Notes: generated by a model from the sequence alone, not told the origin. A stretch of 47,006 nucleotides of DNA from Clostridia bacterium (GCA_017467895.1 JAFUKB010000036.1:1-47006), one strand, 5' to 3'. Counted from the stretch's first letter, positions 25,866 to 34,816 are shown. Translations and numbers: made by a program.

Positions 25866-26771
25866 ATGATATTAGATGATTTAAATTTAAATTTGCTTAA
25901 AACTTTCTATAATGTTGCAAAAGAAGGTAGTATTACTAAAACAGCTGAAAAATATTTTACTTCTCAACCTGCGATAAGTAGGTCTATAAAACAATTGGAA
26001 GAGATTTTTAATACTAAGTTGTTTTATAGAAGTTTGCAAGGGGTAAAACTTACTGAAAAAGGAACCATTCTTTATAGTTGTGTAGAGAAGATCTTTGAAA
26101 ATATAAATCAGTCTGAAGTAAAAATTAAAGATGTTGATACACTATTAAGTGGGAAGTTATCAATTGGAATCCCAAGCCAAATAGGAAGTATTTATTTGTT
26201 TGATAAAATTGCAAAATTTCATCAATTATTTCCAAATATTGAGATAACCATAGTTAGCAAAACAACTACCGAACTTTTGAAACTACTAAAAAAGCACGAG
26301 TTGAATTTTATAATTGATACAAGTCCCATAATTACATCTCTTAAAAATATAGAAATTAGACACGTTTGTTATTTAGAAAATTGTTTTTTTGTAAATGATA
26401 AATTTCCTTTTAATGAATACGAAAAAATAACCTCTTTAAATAACATAACAAATTATCCACTAATACTTCCAATACCTAATACTGCAAATAGAAAAGCTCT
26501 TGACGAAGAACTTTTAAAGTTAAATATTAAGTTTGAAAATGTAATGAATATTCATACTAGCGAAATGATTATAAGTGCAGTAAAAAAAGATGCAGGTATT
26601 GGCTATACTATTAAGGATTTAATAATTGATGATATTAAAAATGGAAGATTATTAGAATTAATGATTAGTGAAGAATTGCCACAAACTGAAATTTGTATGG
26701 TTTATGAAAAAAACACATTAAGTAATGTTTCAAAATATTTTATTTCAAATTTTTTAAAACTATCTTTATAG
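25866..26771 (+). CDS. LysR-family transcriptional regulator
   Basis: The 301-residue protein has the standard length. Its N-terminal winged helix-turn-helix (about 5-63) includes LLKTFYNVAKEGSITKTAEK, SQPAISRSIKQLEEIF and FYRSLQGVKLTEKGT. A substrate-binding-like effector domain follows (about 90-295). LysR proteins usually control a neighbouring gene in response to a small ligand. The only neighbour inside the repeats is the radical SAM gene 84 bp downstream on the same strand. No ribosome binding site is visible, fitting a leaderless mRNA. The codon use is very A/T rich, compatible with acquisition. The ligand is unknown. Confidence 0.92.
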   Translation: MILDDLNLNLLKTFYNVAKEGSITKTAEKYFTSQPAISRSIKQLEEIFNTKLFYRSLQGVKLTEKGTILYSCVEKIFENINQSEVKIKDVDTLLSGKLSIGIPSQIGSIYLFDKIAKFHQLFPNIEITIVSKTTTELLKLLKKHELNFIIDTSPIITSLKNIEIRHVCYLENCFFVNDKFPFNEYEKITSLNNITNYPLILPIPNTANRKALDEELLKLNIKFENVMNIHTSEMIISAVKKDAGIGYTIKDLIIDDIKNGRLLELMISEELPQTEICMVYEKNTLSNVSKYFISNFLKLSL

Positions 26772-26855
26772 TATATCAAAAAAGATATGGAATCCTAAAA
26801 AAAATAGAATTTTACAAAATTTGCAATTTGTATTACCTTTCAATAGGAGGTAATT

Positions 26856-27863
26856 ATGTTGCAAAATAAATTAATTAGTTTAGGAGTTTTTAAGGATTTT
26901 TCAGATGATTCAATTAAATCAGTTTTCAAAGCAGAAAATAATGGTATTATTGAAATGACATTAATTCAGAATAAAAAATATGATGTTGTATGTGTTCCAA
27001 CTCATCACTTTTGTAATTTGGGTTGTAAAATGTGTCATTTAACCAATAATAAATTAAATAAAAAAATGATACCAATTAAAGCAAATGATTTTATAGAAGC
27101 ATTGTGTAAAAGTACTTGTCTTCAAACTGGTTACTTTAAAAGAAGGACAGAAAAGAAAAATGTATTAATTTCATTTATGGGGGTTGGAGAACCGCTGTTA
27201 AATCAGCAGTTAATTTTAGATGTATTTAAGAATGAAAGTTTGATAAAAAAGACATTAGGTTATATTGATGTTTCGTACGCTTTATCAACAACGATACCAA
27301 ACTCTAATTTGTTTAATAATTTATTAACAATGGTTGATAAGAATAATATACCATTAAAAGTTCATTTTTCTTTACATACACCATTTGATCATAAGAGGCT
27401 TGATTTACTGCCATCTGCGAAAACAACGGTAAATGAAGCAATACTTTTACTTAAAACTTACAATAAAAAAATACAATGCAATAAAGCAATAATCAATGAA
27501 TATATAAAATTTCATAATAGCTCAATTCCAATTGAAATACATTATACATTAATAAAAAATGAAAATGATAGCGAAGAAGAGTTGAATAAAGTTTATGATA
27601 TTATCAGAGATAATCAAATACCTATTAAGTTTTTAACATTTAATCCAAAAGATAATTTACAGGTAAGCGACAAACAAGAAGAATGGGTGGAAAAACTTAA
27701 ACAAATACCAAATATAATAATAAAAACATATTCTCCGCCGGGAAAAGAAATTGGAAGTTCTTGTGGAGAGTTTACAAAACATTATTATCATGAAGAAATA
27801 GAAACTGAAGAAGAATATCTTGAGTTTTTAAATTGGCGTAATAGGCACAAAATAGATTTTTAA
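26856..27863 (+). CDS. RlmN/Cfr-like radical SAM RNA methyltransferase
   Basis: The 335-residue protein has the radical SAM cluster motif CNLGCKMC (C53, C57, C60), seven residues after C46 in VVCVPTHH. In RlmN and Cfr the equivalent cysteine lies at the same distance. A second catalytic-type cysteine, C303, sits in GSSCGEF, matching the family CGQL site. Other family blocks are MGVGEPLLN, FSLHTPFDHKRLDLLP and HYTLIKNENDSEEEL. RlmN and Cfr methylate A2503 of 23S rRNA (RlmN also A37 of some tRNAs). The region before the cluster is about 65-70 residues shorter than in E. coli RlmN, so much of the accessory domain is missing. ATAGGAGG precedes the ATG. The substrate cannot be told here. Confidence 0.8.
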   Translation: MLQNKLISLGVFKDFSDDSIKSVFKAENNGIIEMTLIQNKKYDVVCVPTHHFCNLGCKMCHLTNNKLNKKMIPIKANDFIEALCKSTCLQTGYFKRRTEKKNVLISFMGVGEPLLNQQLILDVFKNESLIKKTLGYIDVSYALSTTIPNSNLFNNLLTMVDKNNIPLKVHFSLHTPFDHKRLDLLPSAKTTVNEAILLLKTYNKKIQCNKAIINEYIKFHNSSIPIEIHYTLIKNENDSEEELNKVYDIIRDNQIPIKFLTFNPKDNLQVSDKQEEWVEKLKQIPNIIIKTYSPPGKEIGSSCGEFTKHYYHEEIETEEEYLEFLNWRNRHKIDF

Positions 27864-27896
27864 TTGTTTACAAAGTGCACATTTGCTATTTCAAAT

Positions 27897-27925
27897 TGTC
27901 CACCGATGTCCACATTTTGTCCACC
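27897..27925. repeat. Three TGTCCAC(C) repeats at the right side of the cassette
   Basis: TGTCCACC at 27897-27904, TGTCCAC at 27907-27913 and TGTCCACC at 27918-27925, all in one orientation. The same motif lies at the left side. The rest of 27864-28068 holds no gene that I can see. Confidence 0.65.
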
Positions 27926-28068
27926 GCTGTATAAATTTCATTAAATATTTGTAAATGTTTCTAGGTGTCAAAAAATGATTGTAATTCCTTGAACCCTTTT
28001 ATTTTTAAGGGGTTTAGGGTGATGATGGGTTATGGGAAATGTTGGTGGAAACTTGAATTGCTGATTCT

Positions 28069-28114
28069 TGTGGAAGTGGCAAAAAATACAAAGACTGCTG
28101 TGGTAAAAAATAAT
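28069..28114. repeat. 46-bp direct repeat, right copy
   Basis: This is identical to the last 46 bp of secA (25616-25661) but sits in noncoding DNA with no secA sequence before it. It is probably the original gene end, displaced by the inserted 2.4-kb segment. Confidence 0.9.
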
Positions 28115-28154
28115 TTTTAAATATTAATATTATAATTAAACAATTGGTCAAAAT

Positions 28155-28198
28155 AAGGCAAAATTTCGTTTAAATACAAAATTTTGCCTTGTTTTTTT
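28155..28198 (+). terminator. Terminator after the right repeat
   Basis: AAGGCAAAATT and AATTTTGCCTT form an 11-bp stem followed by GTTTTTTT. If the right repeat is the old secA end, this was the original secA terminator. Confidence 0.8.
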
Positions 28199-28292
28199 AA
28201 GTATGCAATAACAACACAAATGAAATTAGTATTTTCTTTTGTGATTTTGTTAGTTTATGTTTAATTTTATTTTTTAAGATTTTAACATATTT

Positions 28293-29459
28293 TTAATTTT
28301 CAAAAAAATAGTTTGCAAACGCGGTTGCACAGGCAATAAATTGTGCTTCGTGGGTTGTTAAGTTTATGCCTAAGGTGTTACAAAAATATGTTATTAAAAA
28401 GTTGTTTTTTAATCTTGTCATGATGTCTGTTACCATTTGGCTGGCATTGGAATAAGTTTTGCCAAAGACATTTTGAATAAACTGTGTTTTTCGCTCGGCT
28501 TTGCTGGTTGAAAAATAATAATCGGTTAACACTTGAGAGAATGTTTTGTTTGTACTGTTATAATAGTTTTGCATAATGTTAACAGCATCTAAATCTGCCA
28601 CTAAATCTTGACTGCCAAAGGTGCTGGTGTTACTGTTAAATTCTTGACTTGCAAGTTCTTGAATTTGTGAACCTGTTGCACCTGCATTAACTATTTCTTG
28701 AACTAAAGTGCAAAGGTCTCCAGCCCAACCTGCGAGATCTGCCGAACCCGAGTTTATAGAACTTGTATTTTCAATTCCATTAATTACCGCAAACATATGA
28801 ATAAAATCAATAAGTTCGTTAGAAACAGGAGAGGTTAGCGTTGCTGTTTCACGCAGTGAAGCAACATTAATATTGCCTTGGTTCTGGGTGACATAAGTTA
28901 TAAAATTTTCATCAATGTTTCCGCCAACAATGTTCCATGCATTGGTTGTGTATTTTGCTGTGCGAATATATTGAGTTGCACGCAACAATACATTTTCGGA
29001 AGAATAGTTTTTAGAAAGTTCTAATAACTTTTCAAATTTGGCAACAATATTTAAACAGTCTTTTTCTGCCTGTGTGTATGCTTGCCAAACCAAAGTAACA
29101 GTAGTGCTGTTTAAAACTGTTTGGTTTGGTGTTAGATTAACATAGTTTACAATTTTATAATCATTTGTGTTATCAATCTTTTCAAAAACAGAACCAAGAG
29201 CAACAATTTTTGATGCGATTTGAGGCAATGATGATGGGGAAACGCTGTTGCCTTGAGAGGTGCTTTCAAAAGAAATTAAACAAGTGTAAGTGTCATCATA
29301 AAACTCACCGCACTCGCATGAATGGCGTGTGTAGCCATTGGTTGTTTTTGTTGGATTTATGACTGTTGTTGAATAAGCGTGAGAATGCCCACAGCCAACA
29401 ACCCCAATGGAAATTACAAATAAAAAAATTAAAACAAAACTACTTAAAAACTTTTTCAT
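28293..29459 (-). CDS. Unknown lipoprotein
   Basis: The 388-residue product has a signal peptide with lipobox (FVISIGVVGCGHSH, lipidated Cys about residue 23). A small Cys/His motif follows, HAYSTTVINPTKTTNGYTRH then SCECGEFYDDTYTC, of the type seen in extracellular proteins of Clostridia (H-x-Y ... C-x-CG pattern). The rest is helical and unrecognised, rich in Asn, Ser and Thr. It would be anchored to the outer face of the membrane. No ribosome binding site is seen. On the minus strand TACAAT, with TG before it, ends 6 nt before the ATG, fitting a leaderless mRNA. The function is unknown. Confidence 0.8.
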   Translation of the reverse strand: MKKFLSSFVLIFLFVISIGVVGCGHSHAYSTTVINPTKTTNGYTRHSCECGEFYDDTYTCLISFESTSQGNSVSPSSLPQIASKIVALGSVFEKIDNTNDYKIVNYVNLTPNQTVLNSTTVTLVWQAYTQAEKDCLNIVAKFEKLLELSKNYSSENVLLRATQYIRTAKYTTNAWNIVGGNIDENFITYVTQNQGNINVASLRETATLTSPVSNELIDFIHMFAVINGIENTSSINSGSADLAGWAGDLCTLVQEIVNAGATGSQIQELASQEFNSNTSTFGSQDLVADLDAVNIMQNYYNSTNKTFSQVLTDYYFSTSKAERKTQFIQNVFGKTYSNASQMVTDIMTRLKNNFLITYFCNTLGINLTTHEAQFIACATAFANYFFEN

Positions 29460-29688
29460 GCTAATATTGTAGCATATTTAAAAACTTTTGTATATGTTTT
29501 GTGCGTTTTTAACAAATTACAACTAGTAACAAAAATTAATAATGGTTTTAATAATACCAATAAAATTTAACTTTGCCGATAAATTATTAGTTTGTTGTCT
29601 TTGCTGTATTACAAGTTAATCCTTAAAAATACTTTAAACTTTTTACTTCAAAAAAAATCATAATGGTGAAAAGTGAAAAATAGCAAAC

Positions 29689-29722
29689 AAAAAAATCCGT
29701 GCCTTTCGGTTCGGATTTTTTG
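29689..29722 (-). terminator. Terminator of tRNA-Arg
   Basis: On the minus strand AAAAAATCCG pairs with CGGATTTTTT around a loop containing CCGAAAGG, directly after the tRNA. Confidence 0.85.
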
Positions 29723-29724
29723 TT

Positions 29725-29801
<77 letters not shown>

Positions 29802-29825
29802 ATATTAAATATAAAAGACCTGCAT

Positions 29826-29854
29826 ATTATACAACTTGTAAATGTTTTTGTCAA
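29826..29854 (-). promoter_or_regulatory. Promoter of tRNA-Arg
   Basis: On the minus strand TTGACA, 17 bp and TATAAT: a perfect consensus, with the -10 ending 24 bp before the tRNA. Confidence 0.9.
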
Positions 29855-29940
29855 CAACAAAAATGTTTTTATTTGTTAATGTAAATTTAGAAAAATAAAA
29901 CAAAAACACGCCATTAGTGTGGCTGTTTAATTTAAGGATA

Positions 29941-29976
29941 CAAGAACAACTGCGAATGAAATGAGTGTTTTCTTGC
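29941..29976. repeat. Degenerate copy of the 41-bp dispersed repeat
   Basis: CAAGAACAACTGCGAATG followed by AAATGAGTGTTTTCTTG resembles the inverted unit of 8100-8181 with a few substitutions and one inserted base. The rest of 29802-30047 holds the tRNA promoter and no gene. Confidence 0.55.
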
Positions 29977-30047
29977 AATAACAATATGCTCCGTGCTTGG
30001 CTCTCTCGCTTGTTATATGTTGTATGTTTGATAATAAAGGTTATTCT

Positions 30048-30737
30048 TTAATCAATGTTAATTTCGTTGGGGGCAAGTTCTCTCCATTCTCCGCGTTTTA
30101 AGGATTGGTCTAAAATAATTTTACCCTCTTGCAGTCTTTCTAAATACACCACTTTGTTTCCAACCGCACCAAACATTCTACGAATTTGATGATATTTTCC
30201 TTCTGTTATTGTTATTTTGCCACATTTTGTATTTTGCATGTTAATTTTGCAAGGGAGTGTAGTGTAACCGTCTTTAAGTTCAATCCCTTGTTCGATTTGC
30301 TTAATTTTTATTTCATCTATTTCGTCAGCCAATTCAAATTTATAAACCTTTGACACGTTGCTTTTGGGAGATATAACGCGATGGCAAAAATTACCATCGT
30401 TAGTTAATATTAAAAGCCCCATAGTTTCTTTGTCTAATCTGCCAACGGGGAACAGGCCTTTGTTTTGTAAGGTTTCAGGCAACAGAGAAATTACTGTTTT
30501 TTGAGTCTTGTCATCGGTTGCACTTAAAACACCTGCAGGTTTGTTTAACATGATGTAAACATATTTTGAGTATTTTAGCATTTTGCCGTCAAGACAAATT
30601 ATGTCGTTAACCTCATCAACTTTTTCGTCTTTTTTGAGTGCGACTTGATTGTTTATGGTTATGCGCTTTCTTTTAATAAAAAGTTCTGCGTCTTTTCGAG
30701 TGTAACCCATTTCGGAAATAAATTTATCTAATCTCAT
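30048..30737 (-). CDS. RsuA/RluF-family pseudouridine synthase
   Basis: The 229-residue protein has an N-terminal S4 domain (about 1-48, MRLDKFISEMGYTRKDAELF then INNQVALKKDEKV) and the RsuA-type catalytic domain with VGRLDKETMGLLILTNDG. The Asp of GRLD is the nucleophile. The late block EGKYHQIRRMFGAVGNKV is also present. It modifies a uridine in small or large ribosomal RNA; the RsuA type, acting on 16S rRNA, is likeliest by length. No ribosome binding site is seen. TATAAT, with TG one base before it, ends exactly 6 nt before the ATG, fitting a leaderless transcript. Confidence 0.93.
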   Translation of the reverse strand: MRLDKFISEMGYTRKDAELFIKRKRITINNQVALKKDEKVDEVNDIICLDGKMLKYSKYVYIMLNKPAGVLSATDDKTQKTVISLLPETLQNKGLFPVGRLDKETMGLLILTNDGNFCHRVISPKSNVSKVYKFELADEIDEIKIKQIEQGIELKDGYTTLPCKINMQNTKCGKITITEGKYHQIRRMFGAVGNKVVYLERLQEGKIILDQSLKRGEWRELAPNEINID

Positions 30738-30829
30738 AAAGTTATTATAGCATAAATTAAATAAAATTTATTGTTTTTTTTAACATTATTATATATTTTT
30801 AAATTAATTTTAATTAAAAGTAATTAATA

Positions 30830-30858
30830 TTGAAAAATTCATGTGAGCGTGTTATTAT
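30830..30858 (+). promoter_or_regulatory. Promoter of the GNAT-like gene (leaderless)
   Basis: TTGAAA, 17 bp and TATTAT. Only TTTGAT lies between the -10 and the ATG at 30865. Confidence 0.7.
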
Positions 30859-30864
30859 TTTGAT

Positions 30865-31359
30865 ATGTTAATTGAATGGAAAGAAATTAATGCCCAAGAT
30901 TATGAAACATTAAATAGTTGGTTATCTGTGCAAGATAAACACAACTTGTGTATGACCATAAAGGGCTGGGAGCAAACAGCGTTAGACATAGCCGATTGTT
31001 TAAAATATATGCATAATGCTCAATTTAAAAATATAATGGGCTTTGTGAATGGCAAGCCTGTTGTAGCACTAATGTTTGGAATAGAACAAATCGAGGTGCT
31101 TAATTTATATAATATTGTTGTTAATCCTGCATGCAGAAATCACGGTGTCGCAAAGGCGGTTATTTTGCAGTTGTTAAAAAATAACAAGTCTTTAGAAATA
31201 GTTAAACCATATAAAAAGATGGTGGTTTCCACACTGCCCGACAATGTTAGTATGCACAATTTGCTAAAAAATCTTGGCTTTGCAAACATGGGCTTCAATG
31301 GCGAATATGTTGTGTTTGAAAAAAGTGCTTTTAAGACCGATGAAAGAACTCCTGTTTAA
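30865..31359 (+). CDS. GNAT-like N-acetyltransferase
   Basis: This 164-residue protein fits the GNAT fold. The segment LNLYNIVVNPACRNHGVAKA (about 76-95) resembles motif A, where R/Q-x-x-G-x-G/A binds acetyl-CoA; here it is CRNHGVA. The following helix and the late VSMHNLLKNLGFANMGFNGE match the usual N-x-x-x-x-x-LGF ending. The substrate is unknown. It lies 67 bp before holB with its own promoter. The start codon has no ribosome binding site. Confidence 0.65.
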   Translation: MLIEWKEINAQDYETLNSWLSVQDKHNLCMTIKGWEQTALDIADCLKYMHNAQFKNIMGFVNGKPVVALMFGIEQIEVLNLYNIVVNPACRNHGVAKAVILQLLKNNKSLEIVKPYKKMVVSTLPDNVSMHNLLKNLGFANMGFNGEYVVFEKSAFKTDERTPV

Positions 31360-31391
31360 GAAATTAAAATTGTTTGCCTTTTATAAAATAA

Positions 31392-31420
31392 TTGTAAAAA
31401 GAATATATTTGTGTTAAAAT
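31392..31420 (+). promoter_or_regulatory. Promoter of the holB operon (leaderless)
   Basis: TTGTAA, 17 bp and TAAAAT, with AATTTC and then the GTG start codon. Confidence 0.65.
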
Positions 31421-31426
31421 AATTTC

Positions 31427-32395
31427 GTGGAATATAAAACTTTGATAACCAAATTAAAAGTTTATAATGATATAAAGCAATACGCTTTAACAGGCAAACT
31501 TGCACAAGCGTATCTTTTTTTGAGTCCAGATAAATTTACTAATGCCGAACTTTTGTTGGCTTTGTCAAAGTTGTTGCTTTGCAAAAACGGTTCTGCATGT
31601 GGAGTGTGTGAACATTGCGCAAAAATAAATGCCGGCACACACCCAGATGTTTTGGTGTTTCCAAAGGACAAAAATTTTGTAGTAGATGACGCTTCAAAAA
31701 TTTATGATACAGTTCAAGTTAAACCAATGCTCTCCAACAAAAAAATTTATATTATTAATGGAATTGATAACGCAACCGAGCAGGCTCAAAACAAACTGTT
31801 AAAAATTATTGAAGAGCCACCTCAAAATGTAATTTTTTTAATCTCGGCTAACACTGAAGAAAAAGTACTCTCAACCATTTTGTCTAGGGTGTTTAAACAT
31901 CATGTTGAAAAATTTGATGAAGATGTTTTGAAGATGACCCTTAATGGAGTTGAAAAGCAAACTGCAAACATTGCCATAAGTTTTGGTGATGGATATTTGG
32001 GCAAAACATTGGAACTTGCAAGCAACGCAAATTTTATTGAATATTATAAAAATATGAAAAATTTAATTTGCAATTTAAAAAAAAGTGAACAAATTCCATA
32101 TTTTTCAGGCTATTTTTCTAAAGATAAAACATGCTTTGAAGAGTCATTAAAAATTTTAAATGATTTTTTCAGAGATGTTTTAATGATAAAAATCGATCAA
32201 CAACAAGAGGTAAAAAACAAAGATCTGCAATTTGAGTTTTTAAATTTAAGCGCGGAGTATTCAATTCAAGCATTAACAAAAATTATAGAAAACTTAACAC
32301 AAATAAAAAAGAAATTAGATAGCAATGTTAATTTAACAGTTTTGGCAGATAACCTGCTTTTTGATATTTTGGAGGTGAAATTTTTATGCAAATAA
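31427..32395 (+). CDS. holB: DNA polymerase III delta-prime subunit
   Basis: Delta-prime is the stator of the clamp loader that places the beta clamp on DNA. In this 322-residue protein the N-terminal AAA+ domain has the zinc motif CGVCEHCAKINAGTHPDV and the block AQNKLLKIIEEPPQNVIFLI with LSTILSRV, the SRC/SRV arginine region. A GxxGxGKT P loop is absent (YLFLSPDKFT stands in its place), as delta-prime need not bind ATP. GTG is the start and there is no ribosome binding site. It heads the conserved run holB-ricT-trmN6-rsmI, overlapping ricT by 10 bp. Confidence 0.92.
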   Translation: MEYKTLITKLKVYNDIKQYALTGKLAQAYLFLSPDKFTNAELLLALSKLLLCKNGSACGVCEHCAKINAGTHPDVLVFPKDKNFVVDDASKIYDTVQVKPMLSNKKIYIINGIDNATEQAQNKLLKIIEEPPQNVIFLISANTEEKVLSTILSRVFKHHVEKFDEDVLKMTLNGVEKQTANIAISFGDGYLGKTLELASNANFIEYYKNMKNLICNLKKSEQIPYFSGYFSKDKTCFEESLKILNDFFRDVLMIKIDQQQEVKNKDLQFEFLNLSAEYSIQALTKIIENLTQIKKKLDSNVNLTVLADNLLFDILEVKFLCK

Positions 32396-33207
32396 AAGCG
32401 GTAAAAGTGTGCTTTGTACAAAATGGCAAACAGTACACTTTTAATGTTGATGGAATATATGTTAAACTCGGGCAACAAGTTTTGGTTGAGACTTCAAGGG
32501 GCGTGGAACTTGGCACAATTTGTTCTAAGGTGTTTAATTGTGATGATAACGAATTTGGCGAGCCCATGAAAAAAGTTTTAAGCATTGCAACCGAAAAAGA
32601 TTTGGCTCAAAAAATATCAAATCAAAAAAAAGCAACAGAAATCAAGCGTGCTTGTGAAAAGCATGCCAAAGAACTTAAACTTGACATGAAAGTCACAGGT
32701 GCCGAACTTAACTTTGAAGCAACAAAAGTTTTAATTAGTTTTACTGCCGACAGCAGGGTGGATTTTAGAGAACTTGTTAAAGTTTTGGCTGGTCGTTTTA
32801 AAATGCGAATAGAACTTAAACAACTAGATGTAAGGGAGGAAACAAAAACTCTTGGCGGGCTTGGTCCGTGTGGCAGAGAGTGTTGTTGCTCAAACTTCTT
32901 GCAGGAGGCTACACACACTAGCATAAAAATGGCAAAAACTCAGGGGCTTTCGCTAAACCCAACAAGCATAAGTGGTTTGTGTGGAAAGTTAAAATGTTGC
33001 CTTGCGTATGAAAGTGATTACTACGCAGAAACCTATAAAATTATGCCACAAATAAACACCGAGGTTGAAACTCCAGATGGCAAAGGCTTGGTTGTTTATA
33101 ATAATATGTTAAAGCGTATTGTGTCGGTTAAATTTATTTTGCCTGATGGCTCAACAAATATTAAAGAATATGAAGTTGCTAAAATTAAATCTTTAAAAAG
33201 AATATAA
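32386..33207 (+). CDS. ricT: PSP1-domain protein RicT (YaaT)
   Basis: RicT (YaaT) belongs to the Y-complex with RicA and RicF. In Bacillus the complex binds iron-sulfur clusters, promotes RNase Y-dependent mRNA maturation and affects sporulation and competence. The 273-residue protein has the PSP1 core, with VDFRELVKVLAGRFKMRIEL and the cysteine-rich GLGPCGRECCCSNF. ISGLCGKLKCCLAYESDYY gives further conserved cysteines. TTTTGGAGGTG precedes the ATG, which lies inside the end of holB, so translation is coupled. ricA and ricF are not in this window. Confidence 0.94.
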   Translation: MQIKAVKVCFVQNGKQYTFNVDGIYVKLGQQVLVETSRGVELGTICSKVFNCDDNEFGEPMKKVLSIATEKDLAQKISNQKKATEIKRACEKHAKELKLDMKVTGAELNFEATKVLISFTADSRVDFRELVKVLAGRFKMRIELKQLDVREETKTLGGLGPCGRECCCSNFLQEATHTSIKMAKTQGLSLNPTSISGLCGKLKCCLAYESDYYAETYKIMPQINTEVETPDGKGLVVYNNMLKRIVSVKFILPDGSTNIKEYEVAKIKSLKRI

Positions 33208-33235
33208 CAAATAAAATAAAGGAGAAAAGGCAGAT

Positions 33236-34003
33236 TTGCAAAATGGCAAAATTTGCCTTTTAAACAAATTGAAACTAGAAAATGATGAGCGTTTAGACGA
33301 CCTTAATTTAGACGGTCTTAAAATAATTCAAAAAGTTGATGGCTATGGGTTTACAAGCGACGCGGTTTTGCTTGCAAATTTTGTTAAAACCAAGCATTTA
33401 GATGTTTGTGTTGAAGTAGGTGCTGGTTCGGGAGTGATTTCAATTCTTGTTAACCATAAAGAAAACCCCAAAAAAATTTATGCGTTTGAAATTCAAAAAA
33501 CGCAAGCACAACTTGCAAACAAAAATATTGAACTGTGCCAGATGCAAGATAAAATAACTTTAATTAATGACAAGGTTCAAAATTGGAATACTTATTTGCA
33601 AACGGGCGAGGTGGATGTTGTTTTTTCTAATCCTCCATATTTTAAATATGATAGCAAAGTCTGCGGAAATAATGAGCAAAAAGTGCTAAGTCGATTTGAT
33701 AAAGAGTTGTCATTAGATGACTTTTTTGAAAGCATAAGCAAAATGTTAAAGTTTGGTGGTAAACTGTTTTTTGTTCAAAACTCTGCACGGCTGTCGGAGT
33801 GTTTTGATATCATGGCTAAACATGGATTAGTGCCAAAACGAATATATTTTGTGCATCCAAACAACACAAAAGACTCAACGGTGTTTTTGTGTGAAGCGGT
33901 TAAGGGCGGAAAACATTCTTTGATAGTTATGCCTCCGCTGTTTACAAACGATTTGGACGGAAACTATATTCAAACAATTCAAAAGTTATATAAAAAAGGA
34001 TAA
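33236..34003 (+). CDS. trmN6: tRNA1(Val)-type adenine-N6 methyltransferase family (YabB)
   Basis: This is a class I SAM-dependent methyltransferase of 255 residues. VEVGAGSGVISILV is the SAM-binding loop, and VVFSNPPYFKYDS holds the NPPY catalytic motif of N6-adenine and related methyltransferases. The early block GYGFTSDAVLLANFV matches the TrmN6/YabB family (Y.f..DavLLa.F). The apparent start is TTG at 33236, after AAGG. It lies between ricT and rsmI as in Bacillus, where yabB takes this place. The exact modified base in this organism is inferred from family only. Confidence 0.88.
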   Translation: MQNGKICLLNKLKLENDERLDDLNLDGLKIIQKVDGYGFTSDAVLLANFVKTKHLDVCVEVGAGSGVISILVNHKENPKKIYAFEIQKTQAQLANKNIELCQMQDKITLINDKVQNWNTYLQTGEVDVVFSNPPYFKYDSKVCGNNEQKVLSRFDKELSLDDFFESISKMLKFGGKLFFVQNSARLSECFDIMAKHGLVPKRIYFVHPNNTKDSTVFLCEAVKGGKHSLIVMPPLFTNDLDGNYIQTIQKLYKKG

Positions 34004-34006
34004 TTT

Positions 34007-34816
34007 ATGTTATATTTTGTTGCAACTCCAATAGGCAATTTGAAAGATATTACGCTACGGGCTATTGAAGTTTTAAACTCGGTTGACATTATTGCATGCG
34101 AAGATACAAGAAACTCGTTAAAACTGTTAAACCATTATAATATTAGTAAAAAACTTATTTCTTATCATAAATTCAACGAAGACAACTCAGCAGATGGCAT
34201 TATTGCGCTTTTAAAACAAGGTAAAAACATTGCATTAATTAGTGATGCTGGCATGCCTGTAATTTCTGATCCGGGCGAAAAAATAATTGATAAATTAAAG
34301 CAAAACAACCTAGAATATACTGTTGTTCCGGGGGCAAATGCTGGGCTTTGCGCACTCTTGCTAAGCGGACTAGATGCAAGCAGGTTTACTTTTGTTGGTT
34401 TTTTGCCGGATAACAAAAAAGAGTGCAAAAGAATATTAGATGAAATAAAAACTTATAAAACAACTTTGGTGTTTTATGTTGCGCCTCATGATGTGGCTCA
34501 AATAAATAAAAAACTCTTTGAGGCGCTTGGGGCAAGACGAGCGGTGTTTGTTAATGAAATTACAAAATTATATGAAAAAACAAATGTTATTACTCTTGGC
34601 GAGCCACTTACTTTTGAGCCAAAAGGAGAATACGTTCTTGTTGTTGACGGCGACAAAAATGCCGAACAAAATGACCTTTTAGAACTTTCTTTAGAAGAAC
34701 ACTTTAATTATTATATCGGCCTTGGCATGCAAAAAAATGAAGCAATAAAAAGAGTGGCAAAAGAAAGAGGAATAAATAAAAATGAGGTTTATCAAGTTGC
34801 AATTCAAAAAAATTAG
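34007..34816 (+). CDS. rsmI: 16S rRNA 2'-O-methyltransferase RsmI
   Basis: RsmI methylates the ribose of C1402 in the 16S rRNA decoding centre. The 269-residue protein begins with the tetrapyrrole-methylase fold signature LYFVATPIGNLKDITLRA. IIACEDTRNSLKLLNHY, ALISDAGMPVISDPG and VPGANAGLCALLLSGLD follow. The stop of trmN6 lies 3 bp before its ATG, so the two are cotranslated. AAAAGGAT is the ribosome binding site. It ends the holB operon. Confidence 0.95.
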   Translation: MLYFVATPIGNLKDITLRAIEVLNSVDIIACEDTRNSLKLLNHYNISKKLISYHKFNEDNSADGIIALLKQGKNIALISDAGMPVISDPGEKIIDKLKQNNLEYTVVPGANAGLCALLLSGLDASRFTFVGFLPDNKKECKRILDEIKTYKTTLVFYVAPHDVAQINKKLFEALGARRAVFVNEITKLYEKTNVITLGEPLTFEPKGEYVLVVDGDKNAEQNDLLELSLEEHFNYYIGLGMQKNEAIKRVAKERGINKNEVYQVAIQKN

